From Salipiger sp. CCB-MM3 (lineage in GTDB: Bacteria > Pseudomonadota > Alphaproteobacteria > Rhodobacterales > Rhodobacteraceae): 64,000 nt of DNA. The translations under genes and the position numbers were made by a program. The first letter of the stretch is position 1. Each line of letters starts with the position of its first letter. Below, piece by piece: positions 53,749 through 62,630 of the stretch. A model generated the notes under the pieces. The model saw only the letters and a list, made by a program, of their open reading frames with translations. It did not search any database and was not told the DNA's origin. The stretch is from contig NZ_CP014595.1 of assembly GCF_001687105.1 (NCBI RefSeq), positions 2,078,501 to 2,142,500 of the forward strand. The letters run 5' to 3'.

Positions 53749-54852
53749 ATGGAAAACACCTTCGAGATTTTCCTCGCCTGCGCGCCGGGGCTGGAGCCGG
53801 TTCTGGTGCAGGAGGCCAAGGCGCTTGGCTTCGGCCCGCTGAAGCCCGAGCAGGGAGGCGTGTCGTTTCAGGGCGGCTGGCCCGAGGTGGCGCGCGCCAA
53901 TCTGGAACTGCGCGGCGCGGCGCGGGTGCTGGCGCGGATCGGCGGCTTTCCGGCGTTGCATCTGGCGCAACTCGACAAGCGGGCCCGCAAGTTCCCATGG
54001 GGCGACATCCTGCGCGCCGATGTGCCGGTGAAGGTCGAGGCGCTGAGCCGTAAGTCCAAGATCTACCACGCGGGCGCCGCCAAGCAGCGCATCGAGCGGG
54101 CGATCACCGAAGAACTGGGCGCGCCCGTGGCCGAGGATGGCGTGCGCATCCTCGCGCGGATCGAGAACAACCTCGTCTCCTTCTCCGTCGACACCTCCGG
54201 CCAGCCGCTGCACCGGCGCGGGCTCAAACAGGCGGTGAGCAAGGCGCCCATGCGCGAGACGCTGGCTTCGCTCTTCATGCGCGCCTGCGGCTACGATGGC
54301 GTCGAGCCGGTGCTCGATCCGATGTGCGGCTCGGGCACCTTCCCCATCGAGGGGGCCGAGATCGCCGCCGGTCTGCTGCCGGGCCGGGCGCGGGCCTTTG
54401 ATTTCGAGCGTCTGGCGGTCTTTGCGCCGGCGGACCTCAAGGGGATGAAGCGGCAGGGTCCGCTGCGCATGCCCTCCGCGCTCTACTATGGATCCGACCG
54501 CGACGCGGGGGCGATCCGCTCGGCGACCGCCAATGCCGAGCGTGCCGGGGTGACGGAATGGACGCGCTTCGATTGCCGCCCGGTGAGCGAGCTGGAGCGT
54601 CCCGAAGGGCCGCCGGGGCTTGTTATGGTGAACCCGCCCTATGGCGCGCGGATTGGCGAGAAGGGCCCGCTGCACGCGCTGCACGCCTCGCTGGGCACGG
54701 TGCTGAAAGAGAAGTTCGGCGGTTGGCGCGTGGGGATCATCACCACCGAGCCGGGTCTGGCCAAGGCCACGGGCCTGCGCTTCCTGCCGACGGGGGCACC
54801 TGTGGCCCACGGCAGCCTGAAGGTGAAGCTCTACCGCACGGAGCCGCTTTAA
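53749..54852 (+). CDS. THUMP-domain class I rRNA methyltransferase (RlmL type)
   Basis: 367 aa. An N-terminal ferredoxin-like/THUMP region (FLACAPGLEPVLVQEAKALG, VEALSRKSKIYHAGAAKQRIERAI) is followed by the methyltransferase core: GTFPIEGAEIA and MVNPPYGARIG (NPPY motif of N2-guanine methyltransferases). Probably makes m2G in 23S rRNA. It lacks the second RlmK half seen in E. coli RlmKL. Confidence 0.88.
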   Translation: MENTFEIFLACAPGLEPVLVQEAKALGFGPLKPEQGGVSFQGGWPEVARANLELRGAARVLARIGGFPALHLAQLDKRARKFPWGDILRADVPVKVEALSRKSKIYHAGAAKQRIERAITEELGAPVAEDGVRILARIENNLVSFSVDTSGQPLHRRGLKQAVSKAPMRETLASLFMRACGYDGVEPVLDPMCGSGTFPIEGAEIAAGLLPGRARAFDFERLAVFAPADLKGMKRQGPLRMPSALYYGSDRDAGAIRSATANAERAGVTEWTRFDCRPVSELERPEGPPGLVMVNPPYGARIGEKGPLHALHASLGTVLKEKFGGWRVGIITTEPGLAKATGLRFLPTGAPVAHGSLKVKLYRTEPL

Positions 54853-54876
54853 CTACTAACGCCCGCCGGAATGCAC

Positions 54877-54908
54877 AAAGGGCCGCCCCAATCGGGCGGC
54901 CCTTTTGC
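54877..54908. terminator. Terminator between the methyltransferase and hisA
   Basis: AAGGGCCGCCC and GGGCGGCCCTT arms with A and T runs on the two sides; convergent genes. Confidence 0.8.
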
Positions 54909-54926
54909 TTGGCTCCGGCGATGGGC

Positions 54927-55649
54927 TCAGCCCTTTAGGGCGGCCAGCGCGTCCTTCAGGTCGATGGCCCCATCGTAAAGCGCCCGTCCCGAGATCGCGC
55001 CGTTGAGCTCCGCACCGCAGTCGCGCAGGGCGATGAGGTCGGCCAGCGACGACACGCCGCCGGAGGCGATCACCGGGATCGACACGGCGCGCGCCATGGC
55101 GGCGGTGTAATCGATGTTCGGCCCCTGCATGGCGCCATCGCGGTTGATGTCGGTGTAGATGATCGCCGCCACGCCGTCGTCCTCGAAGCTGCGCGCCAGA
55201 TCCACCGCGTCCACATCGGTGACCTCGGCCCAGCCCTTGGTGGCCACCCGGCCGTCGCGGGCGTCGATGCCCACGGCGATCTTGCCGGGGAAGGCCTTTG
55301 CCGCCTCGCGCACCAGCGCGGGGTTCTCCACCGCCACGGTGCCGAGGATGACGCGCGCAAGCCCCTTGTCGAGCCAGCGCTCGATGGTCGCCATGTCGCG
55401 GATGCCTCCGCCCAGCTGTGCGGGCACTTTGGTGCGCTCGAGGATCGCCTCGACCGCCGCCGCGTTCACCGGCTCGCCGGCGAAGGCGCCGTTGAGGTCG
55501 ACGAGGTGCAGCCAGTCACAGCCCGCCTCGACGAACTCCATCGCCTGCGCGGCGGGATCGTCGTTGAAGACCGTGGCCTTCTCCATATCGCCGCGCAGCA
55601 GGCGCACGGCCTTGCCGTCCTTGAGGTCGATGGCGGGGTAGAGGATCAT
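54927..55649 (-). CDS. hisA: ProFAR isomerase (HisA)
   Basis: 240 aa (beta/alpha)8 barrel, the fourth step of histidine synthesis. Catalytic Asp in [15 protein letters not shown] and in [20 protein letters not shown] and ASGGVSS bind phosphate. Start at MILYPAID. Last gene of the hisBHA unit. Confidence 0.96.
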   Translation of the reverse strand: MILYPAIDLKDGKAVRLLRGDMEKATVFNDDPAAQAMEFVEAGCDWLHLVDLNGAFAGEPVNAAAVEAILERTKVPAQLGGGIRDMATIERWLDKGLARVILGTVAVENPALVREAAKAFPGKIAVGIDARDGRVATKGWAEVTDVDAVDLARSFEDDGVAAIIYTDINRDGAMQGPNIDYTAAMARAVSIPVIASGGVSSLADLIALRDCGAELNGAISGRALYDGAIDLKDALAALKG

Positions 55650-55766
55650 GGCGCGGCTCCGCAAAAGGTCAGTGACGGGATCGGTGTCGGGCACCCTATA
55701 GCCGCGCCGGGGCGCGCTTTGCAATCCGCGCGCTGCCGCAAAGGCAGCCCGCGCCAGCACCAAGGA

Positions 55767-56402
55767 TCAGGGCGCCCAGGTCAGGAAGTTGCCGATCATC
55801 CGCAGCCCGGTCTCGGCGCTCTTCTCGGGGTGGAACTGAAAGCCCAGCATGGTGCCGGTTCCGACGACCGCGGTCACCGTGCTGCCGTAGTCCACATGGG
55901 CGATGCGGTGCTCGGGGGTCAGCATGCGCATCTGGTAGGAATGCACGAAATAGGCGTGATCGCCGCTCTGCACGCCGTGCAGAACCGGGTGCTCGTGGTC
56001 GATGACCAGCTCGTTCCAGCCCATATGCGGCACTTTCAGCGCCGGGTCCTCGGGCAGGATCTTCTCGACCTCGCCGTCGACCCAACCAAGGCCGGGGGTC
56101 TCTTCATATTCATAGCCGATCCGCGCCATCAGCTGCATGCCGACGCAGATGCCAAGGAAGGGCCGACCCTTCTGGGTCACCGCCTCGACCATGGCGTCGA
56201 AACAGCCCGAGTGGCGCAGCGCCTTGGCGCAGGCGGGGAAGGCCCCGTCGCCGGGCAGCACCAGCCGGTCGGCGCGGGCCACCACTTCGGGATCGTCGGT
56301 CACCACCACGGTGCCGGCGTCCAGCTCATTCGCCATGCGCTGAAAGGCCTTTTCGGCCGAATGCAGGTTGCCGCTCTCGTAGTCGATGATCGCCGTCAGC
56401 AT
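55767..56402 (-). CDS. hisH: Imidazole glycerol phosphate synthase, glutaminase subunit
   Basis: 211 aa class I glutamine amidotransferase. Nucleophile Cys in LGICVGMQLM, His and Glu in FQFHPEKSAETG, and the GDGAFPA oxyanion region. Supplies ammonia to HisF. I start at MLTAIIDYESGN; a GTG three codons upstream is possible. One 3' element lies between hisB and this gene. Confidence 0.95.
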   Translation of the reverse strand: MLTAIIDYESGNLHSAEKAFQRMANELDAGTVVVTDDPEVVARADRLVLPGDGAFPACAKALRHSGCFDAMVEAVTQKGRPFLGICVGMQLMARIGYEYEETPGLGWVDGEVEKILPEDPALKVPHMGWNELVIDHEHPVLHGVQSGDHAYFVHSYQMRMLTPEHRIAHVDYGSTVTAVVGTGTMLGFQFHPEKSAETGLRMIGNFLTWAP

Positions 56403-56438
56403 GTGGCTCACCTTTCCGGGCCGGTGCAGTCCCGGCCC

Positions 56439-56466
56439 CTTTCATCTTTCCGCAAATACTCCGGGG
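56439..56466 (-). repeat. Rhodobacterial 3' element, copy 7
   Basis: On the minus strand CCCCGGAGTATTTGCGG then AAAGATGAAAG, just after hisB and in its orientation, so it separates hisB from hisH inside the operon. Confidence 0.58.
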
Positions 56467-56504
56467 AGCGCGAGGGGCTGGCCCCTCGCTGACCCGCGAA
56501 AAAT

Positions 56505-57092
56505 TCAGAGCGCGCCCTTGGTCGAAGGGATCGCGTCGCCCTTGCGCGGGTCCGGCTCGACCGCTTCGCGCAGGGCGCGGGCCACCGCCTTGAACGCCGC
56601 CTCGACGATATGGTGCGAGTTCACCCCATCGATGGCCTCGACGTGCAGTGTGATGCCGCCATGGGTCGCCAGCGCCTGAAAGAACTCGCGCACCAGTTCG
56701 GTGTCGAAACTGCCGATCTTTTCGGTGGGCAGCTCGACCTTCCACACCAGGAAGGGACGGGCCGAGAGGTCGAGCGCCGCGCGCACCAGCGCATCGTCCA
56801 TCGGCAGCAGGCAAGAGCCATAGCGGCGGATGCCGCGCTTGTCGCCGAGCGCCTTGGCAAGCGCCTGCCCGATGGCGATGCCGGTGTCCTCGACGGTGTG
56901 GTGATCGTCGATGTGCAGATCACCCTCGGCACGCACCACCATGTCGATCAGCGAATGGCGTGCCAGTTGGTCCAGCATGTGGTCGAAGAACCCCACGCCG
57001 GTCTTCATGTCGTAGCTGCCGGTGCCGTCGAGATCGAGCGCGACCTCGATCTTCGTTTCGGCGGTGCTGCGGCTTACCTCGGCCTTGCGCAT
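56505..57092 (-). CDS. hisB: Imidazoleglycerol-phosphate dehydratase
   Basis: 195 aa, monofunctional (no phosphatase domain). Metal-binding His clusters: [30 protein letters not shown] and [12 protein letters not shown]. Sixth step of histidine synthesis. First gene of the hisBHA unit. Confidence 0.97.
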   Translation of the reverse strand: MRKAEVSRSTAETKIEVALDLDGTGSYDMKTGVGFFDHMLDQLARHSLIDMVVRAEGDLHIDDHHTVEDTGIAIGQALAKALGDKRGIRRYGSCLLPMDDALVRAALDLSARPFLVWKVELPTEKIGSFDTELVREFFQALATHGGITLHVEAIDGVNSHHIVEAAFKAVARALREAVEPDPRKGDAIPSTKGAL

Positions 57093-57238
57093 GGACCATA
57101 CTCCTCGATGTCTCGCAGGGGCTTATAGGGCGGGGCAGGGCGCGCGCCAAGCCCCGCGCGTTACGGACGCCGCGGGCACGCTTGCGGCGGCGGGGGCGGT
57201 GTGACAGCTTGCCCGCATATCAACGAAAGGCCCCGACC

Positions 57239-57478
57239 ATGACCACCTGCGTCTTCGTGCAGATCCGCTGCAAGCCCGGCACCACCTATCAGGTGGCCGA
57301 TCAGATCGCGCTTCGCGAGATTCATTCCGAGCTCTATTCGACGTCGGGCGACTGGGACCTGCTGCTCAAGCTCTACATCCCCGAGGGTGCCGACGTGGGG
57401 CATTTCATCAACGAGAATCTGCTGGATGTGCCGGGAATCGAGCGCTCGCTGACGACGCTGACCTTCAAAGCGTTCTGA
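57239..57478 (+). CDS. Stand-alone Lrp/AsnC ligand-binding (RAM) domain protein
   Basis: 79 aa with only the alpha/beta RAM fold: TCVFVQIRCKPGTTYQVADQI, YSTSGDWDLLLKLYI and GIERSLTTLTFKAF. No DNA-binding helix precedes it in frame, so it is a genuine short form. It may bind an amino acid and modulate a full Lrp protein. GAAAGG precedes the ATG. Confidence 0.85.
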   Translation: MTTCVFVQIRCKPGTTYQVADQIALREIHSELYSTSGDWDLLLKLYIPEGADVGHFINENLLDVPGIERSLTTLTFKAF

Positions 57479-57621
57479 GCCGCCGCAGGGCGGCCTTCGG
57501 GTCGCCCGTCCGCGCGTGGCAAGGGGCTTGAGCAAAGCGCGCAGCACAGATTCAGGCATCACAATACTGCCGCCTGTAGGTCGATCAGTCTGGAAACTTC
57601 GTCTGGAAGTAAAGTGGTGAA

Positions 57622-57696
57622 TGGAGCGGGCGAGGCGATTCGAACGCCCGACCCTTACCTTGGCAAGGTAATGCTCTACCCCTGAGCTACGCCCGC
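57622..57696 (-). tRNA. tRNA-Gly (anticodon GCC), copy 1
   Basis: 75 nt with encoded CCA. On the minus strand: acceptor GCGGGCG, D arm TAGCTCAGGGGTAGAGC, anticodon loop TTGCCAA, T arm with GTTCGAATC. Confidence 0.96.
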
Positions 57697-57782
57697 AAAC
57701 CATTCATCATGTGCGACTTTCAGGCCTCTGCCCGTCTGTCGATCCGGCCTTTCACCGGCCCGGCTGCTGCCGGAGGTCCAAC

Positions 57783-57857
57783 TGGAGCGGGCGAGGCGAT
57801 TCGAACGCCCGACCCTTACCTTGGCAAGGTAATGCTCTACCCCTGAGCTACGCCCGC
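57783..57857 (-). tRNA. tRNA-Gly (anticodon GCC), copy 2
   Basis: Identical in sequence to copy 1, 86 bases away in the same orientation: a recent tandem duplication or gene-converted pair. Confidence 0.96.
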
Positions 57858-58052
57858 TTCCTTGTTGGTGTGGGCGATTTAGAGTTTCCCGCAGACCTCC
57901 GCAAGAGGAAAATTCAGGTTTTTGCCGGAAATTTCCCGGACAGCAAAAAAGCTCAGCAAAACGCGACGGAAACTTCGCGGCGGCGCGTATCGGATGTGGG
58001 CGCGCGGGGGAGGGCGCGGCCTTTCGAACGCCAGCATCGGAGCATCCGCCGC

Positions 58053-58568
58053 ATGAAACCCGTCATCCAACGCTACGCCACACCGCTCATCACCGGTCTT
58101 TTCCTCGTCTCGCTCATTTCGGGAATCGCGCTGTTCTTTCATTGGAACATGGGCTGGTTTCACGGCATGCACGAATGGCTGAGCATGGTGCTGATCCTGC
58201 CCTTCGCCCTGCACCTGTGGAAGAACTGGCGCCCGATGACCGCCTATATGCGCAAGCCTGCCTTCGGGCTGGCGATGGTGGCGTCGCTGGTGATGGCTTT
58301 GGCCTTCGTGGTGCCGTCGCTGTCGGGTGCGGACGGTGCGCCAGGCGGCGGGCGTCCGCCGCAGTTCGCCGCTGCCGGGCTGGTGCTCGAAGGCAGCGTG
58401 GCCGAAGTGGCGGCGCTGATCGACGTGCCTGCGGCCGACCTCGGTGCCACGCTGACGGAGGCGGGGTTTGCGGTCGGCGGGCAGGAGGAGAGCCTTGCCT
58501 CGATCGCCCGCGCCTCGGGGCGGAGTGACGGCGAGATCCTTGCCGCGCTGATCGGGGCGGAGCGCTGA
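58053..58568 (+). CDS. DUF4405-like membrane protein
   Basis: 171 aa. The N-terminal half has three helices with conserved His residues (LFFHWNMGWFHGMHEWLSM, LPFALHLWKNW), the pattern of small haem-binding cytochrome b-like DUF4405 domains. The C-terminal half is soluble, with acidic helical repeats (EVAALIDVPAADLGATL, SLASIARASGRSDGEILAAL). GGAG precedes the ATG. Function unknown; membrane electron transfer is possible. Confidence 0.73.
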   Translation: MKPVIQRYATPLITGLFLVSLISGIALFFHWNMGWFHGMHEWLSMVLILPFALHLWKNWRPMTAYMRKPAFGLAMVASLVMALAFVVPSLSGADGAPGGGRPPQFAAAGLVLEGSVAEVAALIDVPAADLGATLTEAGFAVGGQEESLASIARASGRSDGEILAALIGAER

Positions 58569-58580
58569 GCCGTCGGTTGC

Positions 58581-58607
58581 GACATGCGTATTTGAAAAGA
58601 GAAGAAG
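58581..58607 (+). repeat. Rhodobacterial 3' element, copy 8
   Basis: GACATGCGTATTTGAA followed by AAGAGAAGAAG, 12 bases after the upstream stop, same orientation, running into the terminator. Confidence 0.58.
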
Positions 58608-58638
58608 GCCCGGAGCAATGCACCCCGGGCCTTCTTTT
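58604..58638 (+). terminator. Terminator after the DUF4405-like gene
   Basis: GAAGGCCCGG and CCGGGCCTTC arms, then four T. Confidence 0.8.
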
Positions 58639-58688
58639 ATATCAAGGTGTGCGTCGGTGTTTCGTCAACAGCCCGCCCCGGCGGCGCG

Positions 58689-61136
58689 TCAGAACGGCAC
58701 GTCGCCCGCCGAATCTGCAGCGGTGACGAAACGGGCCACCACTTTCTTGACGCCTGCCTTCTCGAAGTCGATCTCGAGCTTGTCGCCTTCGATGGCGACG
58801 ATGGCGCCATAGCCGAATTTCTGGTGGAAGACGCGCTCACCGGTCTCGAAGGCCGAGACCGCCTGCAGGTCGATCACCTGATTGCGGCTCTCGCGAGGCT
58901 GGCTGACCGAGCGGGCGCTGGAGGAGCGTTCCTGCAGGCGTTTCCAGCCCGGGGAATTGTAGACATTGGCCTCGGCGGCGCGGCTTTCCAGCCCCGATCC
59001 GCCGCCAAAGCCGCTGTTCATGCCCGCGGCGCCATAGCCGCCGCCGTAGAGGCCGGGCGGGGTGAGAATCTCGACGTGCTGCTCGGGCAACTCATCGATG
59101 AAGCGCGAGGGCAGGGCCGATTGCCACTGGCCGAACACGCGCCGGTTGGCGGCGAAGGAGATGGTGCAGAGCTCCTCGGCGCGGGTGATCCCGACATAGG
59201 CGAGGCGGCGCTCTTCCTCGAGCCCCTTGAGGCCGCTTTCGTCCATCGAGCGCTGGGAGGGGAAGAGCCCGTCCTCCCAGCCCGGCAGGAACACCGCGGG
59301 AAATTCGAGACCCTTGGCCGCGTGCAGCGTCATGATCGAGACCTTGGCGCCGGCCTCTTCCGTCTCATTGTCCATGATCAGCGCGACGTGTTCGAGGAAC
59401 CCCTGCAGGTTGTCGAAATTCTCCAGCGCTTTGACCAGTTCCTTGAGGTTTTCCAGCCGGCCCGGGGAATCGGGGTTCTTGTCGTTTTGCCACATCTCGG
59501 TGTAGCCGCTCTCGTCGAGCATGACCTCGGCCAGTTCCACATGGCTCATGGTCTTGGCCAGCGGCTTGTCCTCGTCGATCAGCACCAGATCATCATCATC
59601 CTGCTGCACCTCCGAGGGGAGGCCCAGTTGCTGGCGGGCCACCTCGTGCCAGCGGTCGATCTGCTCGACGAAGGTGGCCAGCTTGCCCGCGCCCTTGCCG
59701 GTGATCTCCTTGTCGCGCAGCAGCAGCCGCGCGCCGTTGAGCAGCGTCGTGCCGTTCGCGCGCGCCTTGATCTGGATCTTCTGCTGCGCCTTGTCGCCGA
59801 GGCCCCGCTTGGGCGTGTTGACGATGCGCTCGAAGGCCAGATCATCTTCGGGCGAGACCACCAGCCGGAAATAGGCCATGGCATCGCGAATCTCGAGCCG
59901 CTCGTAGAAGCGCGGGCCGCCGATCACCCGGTAGGGCAGGCCGATGGTCAGGAAACGATCCTCGAAGGCGCGCATCTGGTGCGAGGCGCGCACGAGGATC
60001 GCCATGTCATCAAGCGAGACGGGCCGCATTCCACGCGATCCGCGCTGCGCCGCCTCGATCTCCTCGCCGATCCAGCGCGCCTCTTCCTCGCCGTCCCAAT
60101 GGCCGATGAGGCGGACCTTCTCGCCGCCATCGGCCTCGGTCCAGAGTTCCTTGCCGAGCCGGTTCTCATTGCCGCGGATCACCGAGGAGGCGGCGGCGAG
60201 GATATGCGCGGTTGAGCGGTAGTTCTGTTCCAGCCGCACCACATGGGCGCCGGGGAAATCCTTTTCGAAGCGCAGGATGTTGCCCACTTCGGCGCCGCGC
60301 CAGCCATAGATCGACTGATCGTCGTCGCCGACGCAGCAGATGTTGGTGTGGCCCTGCGCCAGCAGCCGCAGCCAGAGGTATTGGGCGACGTTGGTATCCT
60401 GATACTCGTCCACGAGGATGAAGCGGAACCAGCGCTGGTATTGCTCGAGCACATCGGCGTGCTGCTGGAAGATCGTCACCACATGCAGCAGCAGGTCGCC
60501 GAAATCGCAGGCGTTCAGCTCGCGTAGGCGGGTCTGATACTGGGCGTAAAGCTCGGTGCCGCGGTTGTTGAAGGCGCCAGCCTCGGACGCCGGCACCTTG
60601 TCGGGAGTCCAGGCGCGGTTCTTCCAGTTGTCGATCACCCCCGAGAGCTGCCGGGCGGGCCAGCGCTTCTCGTCGATGTTGTTGGCCGCGATCACCTGTT
60701 TCAGCAGACGGATCTGATCGTCGGTGTCGAGGATGGTGAAATTCGTCTTCAGCCCCACCAGTTCGGCGTGGCGGCGCAGCAGCTTGACGCAGATCGAGTG
60801 GAAGGTGCCCATCCACGGCATGCCCTCGACCGCGTGGCCGAGCAGGCGGCCCACACGCTCTTTCATCTCGCGCGCGGCCTTGTTGGTGAAGGTCACCGAG
60901 AGAATCTCGTTCGGCCTCGCGCGGCCGGTGGTCAGCAGATGCGCGATACGGGCGGTCAGCGCCTTGGTCTTGCCTGTGCCGGCGCCGGCCAGCATCAGCA
61001 CCGGCCCGTCGAGCCGTTCCACCGCCTCGCGCTGCGCGGGGTTGAGGTCGTCGAGATAGGGCGCGGGGCGCGCCGCCATGGCCCGCTGCGACAGCGAGGC
61101 CCCCTCGAATGCATCCATGTCGTCAAAGCTGCTCAT
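58689..61136 (-). CDS. uvrD: ATP-dependent DNA helicase UvrD/PcrA
   Basis: 815 aa SF1A helicase for nucleotide-excision and mismatch repair and fork clearing. Walker A AGAGTGKTKAL, motif Ia SVTFTNKAAREMKER, Walker B ILVDEYQDTN, motif III DDDQSIYGWRGA, motif IV LEQNYRST, motif V TLHAAKGLEFPAVFLPG and motif VI RRLAYVGITRAEELC. The C-terminal tudor-like tail has HQKFGYGAIVAIEGDKLEI. Full length. Confidence 0.96.
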   Translation of the reverse strand: MSSFDDMDAFEGASLSQRAMAARPAPYLDDLNPAQREAVERLDGPVLMLAGAGTGKTKALTARIAHLLTTGRARPNEILSVTFTNKAAREMKERVGRLLGHAVEGMPWMGTFHSICVKLLRRHAELVGLKTNFTILDTDDQIRLLKQVIAANNIDEKRWPARQLSGVIDNWKNRAWTPDKVPASEAGAFNNRGTELYAQYQTRLRELNACDFGDLLLHVVTIFQQHADVLEQYQRWFRFILVDEYQDTNVAQYLWLRLLAQGHTNICCVGDDDQSIYGWRGAEVGNILRFEKDFPGAHVVRLEQNYRSTAHILAAASSVIRGNENRLGKELWTEADGGEKVRLIGHWDGEEEARWIGEEIEAAQRGSRGMRPVSLDDMAILVRASHQMRAFEDRFLTIGLPYRVIGGPRFYERLEIRDAMAYFRLVVSPEDDLAFERIVNTPKRGLGDKAQQKIQIKARANGTTLLNGARLLLRDKEITGKGAGKLATFVEQIDRWHEVARQQLGLPSEVQQDDDDLVLIDEDKPLAKTMSHVELAEVMLDESGYTEMWQNDKNPDSPGRLENLKELVKALENFDNLQGFLEHVALIMDNETEEAGAKVSIMTLHAAKGLEFPAVFLPGWEDGLFPSQRSMDESGLKGLEEERRLAYVGITRAEELCTISFAANRRVFGQWQSALPSRFIDELPEQHVEILTPPGLYGGGYGAAGMNSGFGGGSGLESRAAEANVYNSPGWKRLQERSSSARSVSQPRESRNQVIDLQAVSAFETGERVFHQKFGYGAIVAIEGDKLEIDFEKAGVKKVVARFVTAADSAGDVPF

Positions 61137-61384
61137 GGCGCAAATCTAGCGCGGCACGGCGGGCTGTGAAAGGTGCGTTCTTTATTTGTTCCAAAAATCA
61201 CTGTGCGGGCGGACTCCATGGAGGTTTTCCGCACTCGTGGGCGGCGGTCGCGGCGTCTAAAATGAACGGGATTTTCAGACCGCATTTGCACCCGCCGGTT
61301 GCGGAGTCCGCTTTTGACCACGGCTCGCTCCCGGCGCCAGAGGCCGAAATCCATTGCACGACAGAGATTCTGGAGGAGGGATCG

Positions 61385-62503
61385 ATGGAACTCAAACTGG
61401 AAGCCAAGGTTCACGAATACGGCAATCGCGACATACGGCCCGCCGACAGGTCCGAACCAGAGAAGCTGGGCGCGCTGAGCAAGCTGCCGGGCAAATGGAT
61501 CAACGCAAAGGAGGGGCTGACCACCGGATTTGAAGGCCGCGGCTGGAACATGATCGCGCTGCCCTTCTTCACCGATGCCAGCGGCGACTTCCGGGTGCTG
61601 GCGAACCAATACAACGAAACGCTCGATTTCCTGACCGTCGACGGACCCGTGCCCAACCGTGGGGTCGACAAGGAGGGCAGTGCCGATGCGACGGCGCAGA
61701 CCGACCAGACGATCTTTGGTCTCGACTACATGCAGCGCATCGCGCAGATCGCGGTGAAGGACGCTCCGCCGTCGAGCGACATGATCCGTGGCAAGATCGG
61801 TGCCGGGATCCACCATGAGCCGGGCTTCATGCTGTGGATTCGCGATCAGCACACCTTCATAGATTACGTGGTCAGGACGCCCGCGGGGGATGAGTGTGAA
61901 ACCAAGCTGCCGCTCAATGTGGCGCGGCTGGCCTCGATCCCGCATGGCGATACGGTGACCGCGATGGGCGTGTCCTTCACCCGCCCGGGCGCGCCGCTGG
62001 TGCCAGAGATCAGCGGCCTTCCTGTGCACCTGCAATCCCCGCCGGGCGAGCCGGACCCGGAGCTTACGCGCTATCTCGCGCCCTATGGCGATCTGAGTGG
62101 CGGCAATAAGTTCGAGGGTCTGTTCGACGTCTCGCGCCCGTGGGAGCTGCTGCGCGGAGGAATCGCGGCGCTGGGTCCGATCCGCCAAACCACGACGCTG
62201 CATTTCAATACCGAGTTCGCCACGGGCGGGATCGTCAATATCCCCTTCATCGTGAGCGAAGCCAATGCCACGGCGATGGAGGCCTTCTTCTGGATCATGG
62301 AACTGGAAGAACCGATCAACGGCCGGGGCTGGGCGCTGGCTTATATTCAGAACGTGCTGCTCGACTTCTTCCCGCAGTTCGGTGGGCCAGAAGGCGCGCT
62401 GATCCGCTGGCCGCATGTCAGCATCAACATCATGTGCCTCGATGAGGCGCCGGCCCGCGAGCCGCTGCACAAACCCGAGGAGCAGGACGCGAGCAACGGC
62501 TGA
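61385..62503 (+). CDS. Conserved protein of unknown function (372 aa)
   Basis: Soluble, no signal or membrane segment. Conspicuous blocks: LSKLPGKWIN, FEGRGWNMIALPFF, LANQYNETLDFLTVDGPVPNRG, LDYMQRIAQIAVKD, GAGIHHEPGFMLWI, LASIPHGDTVTAMG and FNTEFATGGIVNIPFI. Some relatives may be annotated as haem-binding or lipocalin-like, but I cannot confirm this. GGAGG precedes the ATG. Stands alone between uvrD and pyc. Confidence 0.72.
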   Translation: MELKLEAKVHEYGNRDIRPADRSEPEKLGALSKLPGKWINAKEGLTTGFEGRGWNMIALPFFTDASGDFRVLANQYNETLDFLTVDGPVPNRGVDKEGSADATAQTDQTIFGLDYMQRIAQIAVKDAPPSSDMIRGKIGAGIHHEPGFMLWIRDQHTFIDYVVRTPAGDECETKLPLNVARLASIPHGDTVTAMGVSFTRPGAPLVPEISGLPVHLQSPPGEPDPELTRYLAPYGDLSGGNKFEGLFDVSRPWELLRGGIAALGPIRQTTTLHFNTEFATGGIVNIPFIVSEANATAMEAFFWIMELEEPINGRGWALAYIQNVLLDFFPQFGGPEGALIRWPHVSINIMCLDEAPAREPLHKPEEQDASNG

Positions 62504-62515
62504 CATCGGCGGCAT

Positions 62516-62526
62516 TTTGCAAAGTT
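62516..62526 (-). promoter_or_regulatory. RamB/ScfR-type box, minus orientation
   Basis: AACTTTGCAAA on the minus strand, an exact match to the RamB-family box as I recall it. Inverted partner of the box at 62543. Confidence 0.5.
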
Positions 62527-62542
62527 GGCGCTCACGGGTGCT

Positions 62543-62553
62543 AACTTTGCATA
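62543..62553 (+). promoter_or_regulatory. RamB/ScfR-type box, plus orientation
   Basis: AACTTTGCATA, one mismatch from the same motif, 78 bases before the pyc start. The nine-base arms TGCAAAGTT and AACTTTGCA form a perfect inverted repeat with 16 bases between. Confidence 0.5.
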
Positions 62554-62630
62554 GTCATCTTGCGCCGCATCGCAGCATGGCGTTCACTCCACGTCACCCG
62601 CAGGCATGGCGGTAGTGACGGAGGAAGATA

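Noticed and set aside
58647..60215. 522-codon plus-strand frame
   Set aside because: Shadow of uvrD.
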